Of a DNA stretch of 35,683 bases, positions 7,949 to 16,178 are shown piece after piece. The notes under the pieces are model-generated. The model worked only from the letters and a program-made list of their open reading frames with translations. It was not told the origin of the DNA and searched no databases. Numbering within the stretch: position 1 is the first letter of the stretch; every line of letters begins with the position of its first letter. The stretch is from Pseudomonadales bacterium (GTDB lineage: Bacteria; Pseudomonadota; Gammaproteobacteria; Pseudomonadales; Ketobacteraceae). The position numbers and the translations under genes were made by a program. The DNA is taken from assembly GCA_022361455.1 (NCBI GenBank), contig JAKSAW010000174.1:1-35683 (forward strand), read 5' to 3'.

Positions 7949-8980
7949 ATGGCCACTCAAATGCTGATAAATCCTAATGAATCCATACTTGCTGTTCACC
8001 ATTATCCACGCGCTCTAGTGGAGTTTATGGAAAAGCAAGGTGTGGATCGCACTGACTTACTGGAGGGTACTCAGATCGATCCGCGGGTGTTTGAGCACCG
8101 AGAAAGTACTATTTCCTATGCCCAGTATGGCGCTCTTATTTTTAATGCAATGCGGTATTTTCCCAATGATCGTTTCGGCTTGGAGTTTGGAAGGGCGCTT
8201 TATATCACCCAGCATGGCATGTTAGGTGTGGCGGTAATGAGCAGTGCTACCTTGTTGGACGCTATACGAGTAATGGAGCGGTACTATCAGCTCTTATCTC
8301 CCATTGTGACCCTGTCCCTGCAAACAGAAGACAGAGATTGCGTAATTAAAGCTGATCTCGCTTGGAATATTGGGCCGTTGCGTGCCATGGCAATGGAAAC
8401 ATTTTTTGTCGGGCTCTATGGCAATTGCGAGTCTATTGTTGGCGAAATTATTCCCGCAGCCTTCTTTTTTCAGCACAGTAAGCCGACTTATGGTGATGCA
8501 TATTTCGACTATTTTGGTGACCAGTGTCATTTTGATTGCGCAACCGATCAAATAGTATTTGACCCGAAATGGTTGCGGCAGCCTTTGAAATGGGCCAATG
8601 AAACTACCTGTTATCAAGCAAAGCAAATTTGCGATGTTCAGCTGCAAAAAATTGCTGAACAGGAAAGTTTATTGGGTAAACTGCGAGCTATTCCTTTGGT
8701 AAAATCAGGCAAAGTGCTTGCTTTGGATGAAGCCGCGGAACACTTACATATGAGTGGCCGCAGTTTGCGAAGACATCTGAGTTTGCTGAATACTAGCTAC
8801 CAACAGGTTGCAGATAAGGTAAGAGCGGAGCTCGCGGAATCACTTTTTCGAAATGGTGAATATAGTGTTTCCCAGGTCGCTGAAGAATTAGGTTTTAGTG
8901 ACGTTGCCAATTTTAGAAAGGCGTTTAAACGCTGGTTTGGCAAAACTCCCAGCGAGTATCGAAGGCGTTTGCAGAGTTGA
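7949..8980 (+). CDS. AraC-family transcriptional regulator (arabinose-binding-type N-domain)
   Basis: ATG 7949 gives a 343-residue protein beginning MATQMLINPNES; an upstream TTG frame is less likely. Residues from about 15 to 200 (YPRALVEFMEKQGVD onward, with FGLEFGRAL and GMLGVAVMSS) match the N-terminal domain common in OruR/ArgR-like AraC regulators. The C-terminal 100 residues hold two helix-turn-helix units, including LDEAAEHLHMSGRSLRRHL and VSQVAEELGFSDVANFRKAF, and end FGKTPSEYRRR. The gene is transcribed away from the lipoprotein hydrolase gene, a common arrangement for a regulator and its target esterase. The ligand is likely a small metabolite or lipid product (inference). A hairpin with arms TTGAGAG/CTCTCAA overlaps its stop codon (8977-8993). 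Confidence 0.9.
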   Translation: MATQMLINPNESILAVHHYPRALVEFMEKQGVDRTDLLEGTQIDPRVFEHRESTISYAQYGALIFNAMRYFPNDRFGLEFGRALYITQHGMLGVAVMSSATLLDAIRVMERYYQLLSPIVTLSLQTEDRDCVIKADLAWNIGPLRAMAMETFFVGLYGNCESIVGEIIPAAFFFQHSKPTYGDAYFDYFGDQCHFDCATDQIVFDPKWLRQPLKWANETTCYQAKQICDVQLQKIAEQESLLGKLRAIPLVKSGKVLALDEAAEHLHMSGRSLRRHLSLLNTSYQQVADKVRAELAESLFRNGEYSVSQVAEELGFSDVANFRKAFKRWFGKTPSEYRRRLQS

Positions 8981-9026
8981 GAGATTCTCTCAATTGGGGT
9001 GAGTTTGCGAAGTTGGAGAAGTAGTA

Positions 9027-9446
9027 ATGATGAAGTGGGAAGATTTTCCTAGAGTCGATCTTGAATTTATGAATGAAGATCATAAAAGATGTTTGGGATT
9101 GATTGAGAGTTTATTACAGAAATGTGATGCGCAGTTTGAGTGCAATGATAATAACTATGAAGAAATAGATAGTGCACTAACTGACTTGAGCGATCACTTG
9201 GTGGAGCATTTCAAAAGCGAAGAAGAAGCAATGCATGCCACCGGATTTCCCCCTTACTATGTCCATAAGACTGAGCATGATAGCGTGCTGCAACAGTTTA
9301 AATCTGAAGTTAGTTCCTGGCATTCATCTCGAGATCTTAAAGCGTTGCGGCGCTACATTGCGATTAATGTATTGAATTGGTTAGAGACCCATGCACTTAC
9401 CATGGATACCGTTTCTGCCCAGCATGTTGCAAGCTGCCAGACATAA
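9027..9446 (+). CDS. Bacteriohemerythrin (diiron oxygen-binding protein)
   Basis: The 139-residue length matches single-domain bacterial hemerythrins. Ligand candidates fall in the canonical order: H19 (EDHK), H57 or H61 with E65 (HFKSEEEAM), H80 and H84 (HKTEH), H122 and D127 (THALTMD). All seven positions of the HHE five-coordinate/six-coordinate diiron site appear filled. Such proteins bind O2 reversibly in the cytosol and may deliver or sense oxygen. GGAG eight bases before the first of two tandem ATG codons supports the start. The gene follows the AraC-type gene by 46 bases on the same strand, but a functional link is not evident. Confidence 0.9.
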   Translation: MMKWEDFPRVDLEFMNEDHKRCLGLIESLLQKCDAQFECNDNNYEEIDSALTDLSDHLVEHFKSEEEAMHATGFPPYYVHKTEHDSVLQQFKSEVSSWHSSRDLKALRRYIAINVLNWLETHALTMDTVSAQHVASCQT

Positions 9447-9535
9447 TTTAGCGCTGCTAATTTTTTAGTTTCGTATATACTAGCTCCTGCACATTAGTTG
9501 GATAACCACCCAAGTTTGATAGGAGTTTGTTGCGA

Positions 9536-10210
9536 GTGGCTGTTAAGAAATCTGCAAAGCATGCTAAGACCGCTGAGAAACAAAAGAAGGCTACTAAAAA
9601 TAACACCGATCATGTATTGAAATACAAAGGTGTAAAGGCCTTTAAATCTACCCATCCAGATATTAAGAAGCTAAGACGCCAAAATGAAGCGCCTTCTATT
9701 CATGGCAACAAAATTTGGGATTCTAGCTATGTGCTGATGGATTTTTTACGCCGTTGGCCACCGGGTGATGATCTCACCATCATGGATATTGGTTGTGGTT
9801 GGGGTGTATTAAGTAGCTATCTAGCGAAGCAGTTCGATGCCAACGTGATAGGGTTAGATGCGGATGAAGCGGTACAACCTTATTTTGATTATCACGCCCA
9901 GGAAAATAATGTCGATCTAGCGTTTTCTGTTGGCACGATGAAATCAATAAAAAAATCTGCACTTAGCGATATCGACGTTTTAGTGGGTGCAGATATTTGT
10001 TTCTGGCCGGAGCTTGGTTCCGATTGGAAAAAGCTAATCAAGCGGGCGCTAGATGCTGGTGTCGAGCAAATCTATATTGCTGACCCAGGCCGTAGTCCCT
10101 TTTGGGATTTAGTGAAGCACTGCGAAAAGAAATTCGATGGCCAAGTCTGGAGCCACGATATTAAAAAGCCCTTTGAAAGCGAAAAATACATTCTTGAGAT
10201 CGTCGTGTAG
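9536..10210 (+). CDS. Class I SAM-dependent methyltransferase, Methyltransf_16-like
   Basis: GTG 9536 is preferred because AGGAG (9521-9525) lies ten bases upstream; TTG codons at 9527 and 9530 are alternatives. The 224-residue protein has a Lys-rich, probably disordered N-terminus (about 1-55). A Rossmann core follows: MDIGCGWGVLSSYLA is motif I, NVIGLDAD is the acidic loop binding the SAM ribose, and VLVGADICFWPE is motif IV/post-I. IYIADPGRSPF comes later. This order resembles the protein-lysine methyltransferase family (METTL20/Methyltransf_16 type), so the substrate may be a protein. Without a neighbouring target gene the substrate cannot be assigned. Confidence 0.8.
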   Translation: MAVKKSAKHAKTAEKQKKATKNNTDHVLKYKGVKAFKSTHPDIKKLRRQNEAPSIHGNKIWDSSYVLMDFLRRWPPGDDLTIMDIGCGWGVLSSYLAKQFDANVIGLDADEAVQPYFDYHAQENNVDLAFSVGTMKSIKKSALSDIDVLVGADICFWPELGSDWKKLIKRALDAGVEQIYIADPGRSPFWDLVKHCEKKFDGQVWSHDIKKPFESEKYILEIVV

Positions 10211-10222
10211 TCGGTCTCAATT

Positions 10223-10257
10223 GGGATGAGCAGCTAGCCCTTCACTTTGCTCATCCC
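10223..10257. terminator. Hairpin between convergent genes, likely bidirectional terminator
   Basis: GGGATGAGCA (10223-10232) pairs perfectly with TGCTCATCCC (10248-10257) across a 15-nt loop. TTCTTC follows on the plus strand. It sits exactly between the converging methyltransferase and amidase genes. The T-tract is only moderate in either direction. Confidence 0.6.
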
Positions 10258-10265
10258 TTCTTCAC

Positions 10266-11753
10266 TTAGCCCTTAGGCTCAAACCCTGGTGGTACCTTAA
10301 AACCTTCGGTATGTTTGCTTAATAAACTGGCGAACTTGATGGTGCTCTTATCTTGATAGGGTGCACCCATAATCTGCACGTTGATGGGCAAACCCTGACT
10401 GTCTGAGCCTATAGGTGCAGATGTGGCGGGCAGACCGAGTAGCGTTGCCACTGAGATCCAAATCATGTTTTCCGTGTAGTTACGTTTCTCGCCATTCACA
10501 ATTATGTGACGGAAGGGTAGTTCAGGCTTTTGTTGATGAGGAATTGCGGTGGTAGGAACCACTGGCATCAGCACAATGTCATAGTCGTTGAAAGTGCGAT
10601 TGAATTTGGCTGCTAGTCGTTGGCGGCGCTCATTCATTCTGAGCCAATCAATATGACTTTGACCCACCCCGCGCATGAAATTATCAATAAGCGGTGGCAT
10701 CTTCAGGCGTTGCCCTAATTTAGCGACTACGCTGGACCCCCAATATAAGGCGCTGCGGCCTAGTGGCTGGATGGAGGCTCCGATAGCGCTACCCAAGAGA
10801 TTCAGATACATCTCATAGTACTTGGTTAGAGGTTCTGCATTGGGTGTTCCTACGTCCACGGAAACCCCTAAAGCACGCAGCTTATCAATTAATCCGCCAT
10901 AAGCTTGGGCAAGCTCATGATCCACTGGGCTTAGAGGATCTTCGAACCAGGCTAATACTTTAAAGTCTTTGAGTGCTTTTTGCTTACAAGCGGGTAACTT
11001 GATTTGCCAGCCTGCGCCTATGTCTTCGTTAGGGGAGGCGGTTAGATCTAATAGCAACTGCAGATCTTCTGCGGTGCGCGCTAAAGGTCCACCAACCGCA
11101 AGGTCTGGCTCTGAAAGTGTTCCTGGAGGCCCCGGAATATGTCCACGCATAGAAACGATGCCATGAGTCACCTTGTGACCGAAGACCCCACAATAGTGGG
11201 CAGGCGTACGAATAGATCCACCAATGTCACTACCAAATTCCATAGGGGTAAGCCCAGCTGCAAGAGCGGCAGCGGCGCCGCCGGATGAGCCCCCTGGCGT
11301 GCGTTCAAAATCCCAAGGGTTATTGGTTGTGCCATATACCTTGTTGAAACTTTGTAGGTCTGTAGCGAATAGCGGCACGTTGGTTTTGCCATAAATAATG
11401 GCACCGGCACTTAGCAATTTCTCTACCACAGGGGCATTTTTCTTTGGCTTGTGGTGTTGTAACTGGGGGGCACCTGAGGTGGCGGTCATTCCTTCCACTT
11501 CCCAGGTATCCTTGATTGTCATGGGTACGCCGTGTAACGGTCCCCAGCGTTCACCTCGCGCGATGGCGGCATCAGCTTCGTCTGCTCTGTTACGTGCTGC
11601 TGCATAGTCGGTAGCAATGACGGCATTCAGCTTAGGGCCAAAATGATCGTTTCGAGCAATAAAGGTTTCTAAGGCTTCGCGGCTAGTAATGGATTTTTTT
11701 TGTATTTTTGCTGCAATTTGTTTTGCTGATGAATAGGCTACGGACACTGCCAT
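10266..11753 (-). CDS. Amidase-signature family amidase
   Basis: The 495-residue protein has the full Ser-cisSer-Lys machinery. Lys81 lies in GVPMTIKDTWEVEGM, the Gly/Ser-rich loop is TPGGSSGGAAAAL (152-164, cis-Ser 156 or 157), and the nucleophile is Ser180 in GSDIGGSIRTPA. Length and motifs match stand-alone amidases that hydrolyse small amides or fatty amides. They differ from GatA, and no gatB or gatC is nearby. No signal peptide is present, so it is probably cytosolic. CAGGGGA lies almost against the ATG, closer than a normal Shine-Dalgarno, so the start is probable but not certain. The substrate is unknown. Confidence 0.9.
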   Translation of the reverse strand: MAVSVAYSSAKQIAAKIQKKSITSREALETFIARNDHFGPKLNAVIATDYAAARNRADEADAAIARGERWGPLHGVPMTIKDTWEVEGMTATSGAPQLQHHKPKKNAPVVEKLLSAGAIIYGKTNVPLFATDLQSFNKVYGTTNNPWDFERTPGGSSGGAAAALAAGLTPMEFGSDIGGSIRTPAHYCGVFGHKVTHGIVSMRGHIPGPPGTLSEPDLAVGGPLARTAEDLQLLLDLTASPNEDIGAGWQIKLPACKQKALKDFKVLAWFEDPLSPVDHELAQAYGGLIDKLRALGVSVDVGTPNAEPLTKYYEMYLNLLGSAIGASIQPLGRSALYWGSSVVAKLGQRLKMPPLIDNFMRGVGQSHIDWLRMNERRQRLAAKFNRTFNDYDIVLMPVVPTTAIPHQQKPELPFRHIIVNGEKRNYTENMIWISVATLLGLPATSAPIGSDSQGLPINVQIMGAPYQDKSTIKFASLLSKHTEGFKVPPGFEPKG

Positions 11754-11952
11754 TCCCCTGTAGTGTTTTTGGTACTTTAGTGAAGTATAAAGTGTTCTGC
11801 AAACTTGTGATTAGGGTAAGCTGAACGAATACTTGATATTAATGGCCAACTATTCAAACTTGTATACAGTCATATAGGGAGCGTATAGGGTTTTCACTTA
11901 CCGATATCGCTCTTTCTAGAAGAATGAACTATCAGGTGAAATAGATTTATTA

Positions 11953-12582
11953 ATGGAAAAGGTATCTCATTCATTGCAAAACCCTTTTATTCAAGACGCG
12001 CTAAGGTTACTCAAGAAAGAACCTGGTGAACTGAAAATCTACGATCTTTTAGCTGGACTTGATCAACAGCTGCTAGGGAAGTTGGTGGATACCGATGACT
12101 TCAATCTAAAGACTTTCCGGAAAAACTTTTGGCTAATGAATGCGCTCTATCAACTCCAAGCACAATTAGTTGATGATGATGTTTATCTTTCTATTGGTCA
12201 GGTTAGTGTTGGTATTGTTCCAGGTGGGAGTGTTGCCTATCAGCATTTAGTCGATCACTCGGAACACAGGGTTCGTGATTATTATTTGGATTGGAACAAC
12301 TATCACGGCACCGATACCGAAGCGGTAGATAAGCTTTTAAAACAGTTTTGGGATCGATATTACAGTGTCGATCAAATTGGTGATGCTTTGCGAATCCTTG
12401 GTGTAGATAATCGTGAGCTTAAGCCAAGTTGGCAAGAAATACAGACTTGCTATCGTCAGCTCGCCCGCACTCATCATCCTGATCGTGGGGGCGAGTCGGC
12501 AAAATTTATCGAAGTGAGAGAGGCGTATGAAGTATTAAAAGCTCACTTCGGTGGCAACACTGAGAACCCTAATGTCCAATAA
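11953..12582 (+). CDS. DnaJ-related protein with C-terminal J domain
   Basis: The 209-residue protein has an N-terminal region of about 140 residues typical of the DNAJ_related family (NPFIQDALRLLKKEPGELKI near the start). A compact J domain follows, with the HPD motif in YRQLARTHHPDRGG and the helix-IV-like segment FIEVREAYEVLKAHF. The J domain stimulates Hsp70 ATPase, so the protein is probably a specialised DnaK co-chaperone in the cytosol. There is no Gly/Phe region and no zinc-finger domain. Its 3' end overlaps tmcA by 11 bases, so the two are likely translated together. The nearest AGGTGA is rather far (about 16 bases) from the ATG. Confidence 0.85.
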   Translation: MEKVSHSLQNPFIQDALRLLKKEPGELKIYDLLAGLDQQLLGKLVDTDDFNLKTFRKNFWLMNALYQLQAQLVDDDVYLSIGQVSVGIVPGGSVAYQHLVDHSEHRVRDYYLDWNNYHGTDTEAVDKLLKQFWDRYYSVDQIGDALRILGVDNRELKPSWQEIQTCYRQLARTHHPDRGGESAKFIEVREAYEVLKAHFGGNTENPNVQ

Positions 12583-14854
12583 GCCTAATATTCCAGGCAG
12601 CTTGAAAGAGGGTTACACGCATCTTCAACGTGTTGCACAACAACAGAATCAAAGGTTAATCCTTTGGTTGAGTGGTCATCAGGCTGAGGTTTTTAAGCAG
12701 CTTTCTGAGTTGCTAAAGGTGCGTAGAGATTTACGTGGCTCCGGTTTTTCAGCAAATGCTTCTATAAACGCCTTGTTTGTTTCTAAAGCTTTCGCATCGC
12801 TTGATGATGCGCTTCAAGATGCTTTGAACCAATATCATGTTGATATTTGTTTGCACAAAACTCACTTGTTAGGGCAGCAAACGGAAACATTAATTTATGA
12901 CGCATTTCAGGGATTTGATCCGGATTTATTTTGTGCAGCTTGCGGAACATTAAAGGCGGGTGGGGTTTTATGGTTGTTGTCACCATCATGTGAAACTTGG
13001 CTCAAACAACCAGACAAAGACTATTTAACTGCATTGGTCTATCCGCACACTATTGAAAAAATACGGAGCCGTTTTATATCGCGCATCATTCAATATTTAA
13101 GAGATTCATCTTTTGTTTCTCATTGGTGTTGCGATGGAAAAAATTGGTTTACCTTGGCTGGCGAAGAAATGGAGCCTGCAGAACTGCAAGCCTCGTCGGC
13201 TATTGGTGGCATTCAGTATACGAATGAGCAGCAGCAGGTAATGAATGCCATAACAAAAAGTCTTGATACCCATCTGCCTTTGCCAATTGTAGTGACTGCT
13301 GATCGTGGTCGAGGAAAATCCTCAGCCATGGGTGCGGCCATCGCAAGATACAGTGCTCGATCGATTAAAGTACTAGTGAGCGCACCCAATGCACAAAATG
13401 TTCAAACTTTATTTACACATTGTTGTTCGCAGCTGGGGATTTCACAACAACATAAGGATCGCGTTCTTCATGAAAGTCTTGAAGTTTACTACGTGCCACC
13501 TGATGAGCTGATAGGCCAGCCTTTAGATGCCGACCTTGTTATTGTCGACGAAGCTGCAGCTATTCCAGAGTTTTTGCTGCGAAAAGCGGTCGACAAGTTT
13601 AAGCATATTGCTTTTTCTACCACGGTTCATGGTTATGAAGGCACAGGCAAAGGATTTGAAATACGATTCCAACCCTATCTGGATCAGAAGAAACCCAACT
13701 GGCAACTATGTAACTTAGAATTACCGATTCGTTGGGGCAGAAATGATAAGCTCGAAACTTGGTTGAATAATGTATTTTTTCTCGATCGAGATTTTAATCC
13801 GGCTATAGATAAGCAGCAGCTAGATTTAAATCACTGCAAGTTGGAGGTGGTTACACAGGAACAGCTTTTTAGCGACTCTCAGCTTTTAGAGCAGGTCTAT
13901 AGTTTATTAGCTCAAGCCCATTATCGGACCAGTCCCGGAGATCTTCGTGACTTGATGGATGGGCTAAATTTTAAAATATGGATTTTGACTCAGCAGAGTT
14001 GCTTGTTGGGCTGTTGCTTAGTTGCTGAGGAAGGTGGTTTGGATGACGATATCATATCGGCTATTGATCGAGGTATTCGCAGGCCCCGAGGGCATTTGAT
14101 ACCGCAAACCCTATGTCAACAAATGGGCTACAAAGAATATGCGAAATACAAAATAGCGCGAATAGTGCGAATAGCCGTTGCTCCGAGCTTTCAAAGTTCG
14201 GGCTTAGGCTCTTATCTCCTGGCTAATATAGAAAAGGTCTACATGGCTGATAACTATCCATTGATTGGTTCATCTTTTAGCGCTTATCCGAATGTGATCC
14301 ATTTTTGGCAGCGAAATCAATATTTGCCTGTGCGAATGGGCTTTAGTAAGGAAACTAGCAGTGGCGCACACTCTTTGTTGGTCATGAAAGCTCTAGGTAT
14401 GGATTCAGATCCAATCGTTGATATGAGCCGTCAATTTTCCAATGACTTTCATTTGCTATTGAGTTCAGAGTTTCGCGACATGAGTGGTGATGTGATAACC
14501 GCTATGGCCTGCTTTTTAGTCAATAAGAATGATGGCTCGTTGAAAAACCGTGAGCGAGACATCTCACTAGTAAAGAGCTTTATAGCGGGGGCGAGGACCT
14601 TCGAGAGCGCTCGCCCTGCTTTAACCAGACTATATTTACAGTCTCATGGGGTGCTTCCAAAGACGCAATTAACTGAACAGCAATATAGTGAAAAGCAACT
14701 AGAATGGGAGCTGTTCATAAAGCACAAAACGCTCAAAGACCTGCAGCAGCTTGGCTTGGTGCGAGGGCGCAAAGCTGCGGTCACTGACTTGAGAAAGCGC
14801 TTTGCTAAATTAGATATTGATCATGACAATCAAGCAGCCGATTATTTGAAATAG
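12572..14854 (+). CDS. tmcA: tRNA(Met) cytidine acetyltransferase TmcA
   Basis: ATG 12572 (MSNKPNIPG) gives 760 residues; the longer frame starting at 12551 uses an upstream non-ATG codon. TmcA forms N4-acetylcytidine at the wobble position of elongator tRNA-Met using ATP and acetyl-CoA. Seen in order: an N-terminal DUF1726-like domain, Walker A TADRGRGKSS (242-251), Walker B VIVDEAAAIP (323-332), HGYEGTGKGFEIRF (353-366), and a GNAT domain with acetyl-CoA loop VAPSFQSSGLGSYLL (536-550). A C-terminal tRNA-binding region follows. The start codon lies inside the end of the DnaJ-related gene. The 3' end overlaps the convergent MAPEG gene by 45 bases. Confidence 0.95.
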   Translation: MSNKPNIPGSLKEGYTHLQRVAQQQNQRLILWLSGHQAEVFKQLSELLKVRRDLRGSGFSANASINALFVSKAFASLDDALQDALNQYHVDICLHKTHLLGQQTETLIYDAFQGFDPDLFCAACGTLKAGGVLWLLSPSCETWLKQPDKDYLTALVYPHTIEKIRSRFISRIIQYLRDSSFVSHWCCDGKNWFTLAGEEMEPAELQASSAIGGIQYTNEQQQVMNAITKSLDTHLPLPIVVTADRGRGKSSAMGAAIARYSARSIKVLVSAPNAQNVQTLFTHCCSQLGISQQHKDRVLHESLEVYYVPPDELIGQPLDADLVIVDEAAAIPEFLLRKAVDKFKHIAFSTTVHGYEGTGKGFEIRFQPYLDQKKPNWQLCNLELPIRWGRNDKLETWLNNVFFLDRDFNPAIDKQQLDLNHCKLEVVTQEQLFSDSQLLEQVYSLLAQAHYRTSPGDLRDLMDGLNFKIWILTQQSCLLGCCLVAEEGGLDDDIISAIDRGIRRPRGHLIPQTLCQQMGYKEYAKYKIARIVRIAVAPSFQSSGLGSYLLANIEKVYMADNYPLIGSSFSAYPNVIHFWQRNQYLPVRMGFSKETSSGAHSLLVMKALGMDSDPIVDMSRQFSNDFHLLLSSEFRDMSGDVITAMACFLVNKNDGSLKNRERDISLVKSFIAGARTFESARPALTRLYLQSHGVLPKTQLTEQQYSEKQLEWELFIKHKTLKDLQQLGLVRGRKAAVTDLRKRFAKLDIDHDNQAADYLK

Positions 14855-15181
14855 GTAGGTTATGCCAGCAGTTATTTGTCGAATACGAAACTTGGACATC
14901 AGCATTCCGTAGCTGTTAATTAACCTCGTGGCAATAAATCCAAATGTCATGATTGCTAAAATAGAGGTCGAGGTGTTTTGCATTGCTAACGCTAGAACAA
15001 TTAACCCAAAGGGCAGACCATGTTCGATGGTATTCATATGACTGCGAATGGCTTTGCGTAAATCCCTATTGCCACCATCGCCATTACCGATTTTTTCTTT
15101 AAGGCGTACTCGTGACACATTTGCTGCCAATAGTGTCGTAACTAACACAATGATGGAAACATACCAATAAAAATAAACCAT
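14810..15181 (-). CDS. MAPEG-family integral membrane protein
   Basis: The 123-residue protein has about four hydrophobic helices (starting near residues 4, 57, 73 and 103). It carries the MAPEG block RKAIRSHMNTIEHGLPFGLI, in which R..R.H.N..E..P is characteristic. The family includes microsomal glutathione transferases and related membrane proteins. A glutathione-dependent activity is possible but cannot be assigned from sequence. AAAGG about eight bases before the ATG supports the start. The last 45 bases overlap the end of tmcA on the other strand. Confidence 0.8.
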   Translation of the reverse strand: MVYFYWYVSIIVLVTTLLAANVSRVRLKEKIGNGDGGNRDLRKAIRSHMNTIEHGLPFGLIVLALAMQNTSTSILAIMTFGFIATRLINSYGMLMSKFRIRQITAGITYLFQIIGCLIVMINI

Positions 15182-15299
15182 GGGATTCTGCCTTTGTGGT
15201 ATTGATTATTCGCAATCTTAAAGTATTTGAATGGCTAATCCCTTAGCGGGTTACGCTAGTTTTATGCTTGAAATTGACAGAATAGACAGTCGCGAAGAG

Positions 15300-16049
15300 C
15301 TAAGACGCAGATTTAACATGCAGATATTTTTGTACTTCTCGTTCGGTAATGCGCCATGCGCGGCCCAAATCCACTAGCTTCTGATGTATCGCGGTTAGAT
15401 CATCTTCAATAAATGCATTCTCTAGATCTTCTAAACAAAAATGCAGGCTATCTAATGCTAGATCACCTGTAGCGTCTTTCATTTCCCTGGAGAATTCCTT
15501 GGCACCCTGCATATCACTTCTACCAACGTACTCAGTGATTTGGGTAACCAGATTGGGTTTTCGAGAAATGAATTCTACCAGTAGAGCCTGGTAGCGATCT
15601 TCTTTGCCTCTAACCCGTTTCACACCAACTGCTATATCTATCAAGGCTTCATCGAAATGTTGCTCTGCTCTATTAATATCGCTGGTGCTACTGTGGCCGG
15701 CTTTTTGATTTGTTGGGTTGGTGGCTCTGGTTTGATTTGCCTGAGCCTTTGCGTCGGCAAGCGCGCTATTTTGTTCTGCAACAATGGTTTCTAAGTTTTG
15801 GTTTGCAGATTTTAGCGAACTGAGTTGTTCGTCTTGTTCTTTAAGTATTGAGCGCTGACGTAAAACCAACAGGAACAAAATGATCGTGATCGCTAATACA
15901 ACACCAAAGATCCCGAGATGCAGCGCAGTTAGAGCCCCGGTTGTCATGGTCTCTGCGGTCATGCTTTCTGTGGGCAAAGTTTCATTTGCCCATGCAGGTA
16001 AAAAAAATAGGCCTAGACTCAAAGATAGAGCCATTCGATGTTGCGTCAT
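15300..16049 (-). CDS. Membrane-anchored protein with degenerate HPt-like domain
   Basis: The 249-residue protein has an N-terminal signal sequence (to about residue 21), a transmembrane helix at 43-63 (HLGIFGVVLAITIILFLLVL), a coiled coil at about 65-105, a polar linker and a C-terminal helical domain (130-245). That domain aligns with histidine phosphotransfer (HPt) domains: REMKDATGDLALDSL fits the AHxLKGxxGxLG motif and LEDLENAFIEDDL the next helix. The phospho-accepting His position is Arg188, so it cannot carry phosphate there. It may act as a docking or decoy partner for a response regulator or kinase. No kinase or receiver gene adjoins. The gene is divergent from the large glycosyltransferase gene. 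Confidence 0.65.
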   Translation of the reverse strand: MTQHRMALSLSLGLFFLPAWANETLPTESMTAETMTTGALTALHLGIFGVVLAITIILFLLVLRQRSILKEQDEQLSSLKSANQNLETIVAEQNSALADAKAQANQTRATNPTNQKAGHSSTSDINRAEQHFDEALIDIAVGVKRVRGKEDRYQALLVEFISRKPNLVTQITEYVGRSDMQGAKEFSREMKDATGDLALDSLHFCLEDLENAFIEDDLTAIHQKLVDLGRAWRITEREVQKYLHVKSAS

Positions 16050-16178
16050 AACAAGGCGTCTGGATATATGCGTTTAATCTTTAATTTTATACGATTCAGT
16101 ATAGTCGTTTGTGTTAAAGATCCACGATCAATGGCCGATTAAAGTTAGACTGGATCATTGGGTTGTTGGTCATTTAAT

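Noticed and set aside
15244..15258. TAGCG/CGCTA hairpin near GTTTTA as a terminator
   Set aside because: The stem has five bases and no gene on that strand ends nearby.
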